Under the pieces are notes generated by a model that was given only the letters and a program-made list of their open reading frames with translations, had not been told where the DNA came from and did no database searches. The translations under genes were made by a program, and so were the position numbers. DNA of 6,649 nt from an uncultured bacterium (GTDB taxonomy: Bacteria > Bacteroidota > Ignavibacteria > Ignavibacteriales > Melioribacteraceae): contig CALDDL010000197.1 in NCBI GenBank assembly GCA_937936675.1, forward strand, positions 1 through 6,649. The letters run 5' to 3'. Positions 6,482 through 6,649 of this stretch are shown one piece after another (position 1 is the stretch's first letter; each line of letters begins with the position of its first letter).

Positions 6482-6649
6482 TTGGAATAGCATATCCAAG
6501 AGCTACCATTACAAATGCAGGTCCGTTTATCGCCGCATAAATAATAATCCCGATCCATATATTTTTTTGCTTTTGTACTAAAAAAGGAAGAATAAAAAAA
6601 AGCGGAATTAAAGTAAGTGCGAATTGATATCCGAAAGGGATATGAAAAA
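6477..6649 (-). CDS. C-terminal fragment of an unrecognised membrane protein (partial)
   Basis: The frame is open from the right edge to a TAA at 6479-6477, giving 56 visible residues; the start lies outside the window. The piece contains two strongly hydrophobic segments, around FALTLIPLFFILPFLV and WIGIIIYAAI...FVMVALGYAI. They are joined by the short positive loop QKQKN, as expected for two membrane helices with a cytoplasmic turn, and the protein ends in PK. I do not recognise a family signature. The alternation of hydrophobic helix, charged loop and helix, together with good codon structure, makes this a real coding end rather than noise. It is convergent with kup, 161 bases away, so it is not part of that operon. 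Confidence 0.65.
   Translation of the reverse strand, partial: FHIPFGYQFALTLIPLFFILPFLVQKQKNIWIGIIIYAAINGPAFVMVALGYAIPK

Noticed and set aside
6317..6499. Minus-strand open frame of 60 codons after kup
   Set aside because: Cys/Ser-rich product with no recognisable domain; it overlaps the end of the better-supported right-edge membrane protein in another frame.
1..6649. CRISPR array, insertion sequence, toxin-antitoxin or defence genes
   Set aside because: No spaced direct repeats, transposase frames, terminal repeats, or small paired genes were seen; the gene content is transport and housekeeping.

Overview
The window is AT-rich chromosomal DNA (by eye roughly one third G+C). It holds four complete genes and one partial gene at each edge. 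The start codons of the four complete genes have no convincing Shine-Dalgarno sequence. A lipoprotein with WxVG beta-propeller repeats sits at the left edge, and the pyrophosphatase has the 'NPWH...G' N-terminus common in Bacteroidota and relatives. Together these suggest a member of the Bacteroidota / Ignavibacteriota (FCB) group. That placement is an inference from style, not from a marker gene.

Layout from left to right: (1) 1-949, minus strand, the N-terminal 316 residues of a secreted lipoprotein with Ycf48/BNR-like repeats, cut by the window edge. (2) A 136-bp divergent intergenic region with a short AT-rich dyad. (3) 1086-1637, plus strand, a complete family I inorganic pyrophosphatase. 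(4) A convergent intergenic region with a perfect 12-bp stem hairpin, probably a shared bidirectional terminator. (5) 1769-3172, minus strand, an APC-superfamily (LAT/SteT-like) amino acid permease. (6) A 73-bp divergent intergenic region with a strong inverted repeat. (7) 3246-4493, plus strand, a DAACS-family dicarboxylate/amino acid:cation symporter with acidic-amino-acid binding residues. (8) 4495-6315, plus strand, a Kup potassium transporter that starts one base after the symporter's stop. (9) 6316-6476, a spacer with weak dyads. (10) 6477-6649, minus strand, the last 56 residues of an unrecognised membrane protein.

The clearest functional unit is the symporter-kup pair. It is almost certainly one transcript, and it would couple uptake of an acidic amino acid (glutamate or aspartate) with uptake of K+. 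K+ and glutamate are the classic primary osmolyte pair, so an osmoadaptation or ionic-homeostasis role is plausible but unproven. The divergent amino acid permease shares the 73-bp control region with this operon and may be co-regulated. The pyrophosphatase is a housekeeping enzyme with no evident link to the transporters. No mobile element, CRISPR array, tRNA or rRNA was found. No intergenic stretch exceeds 300 bases. I see no convincing undescribed multi-gene system here.
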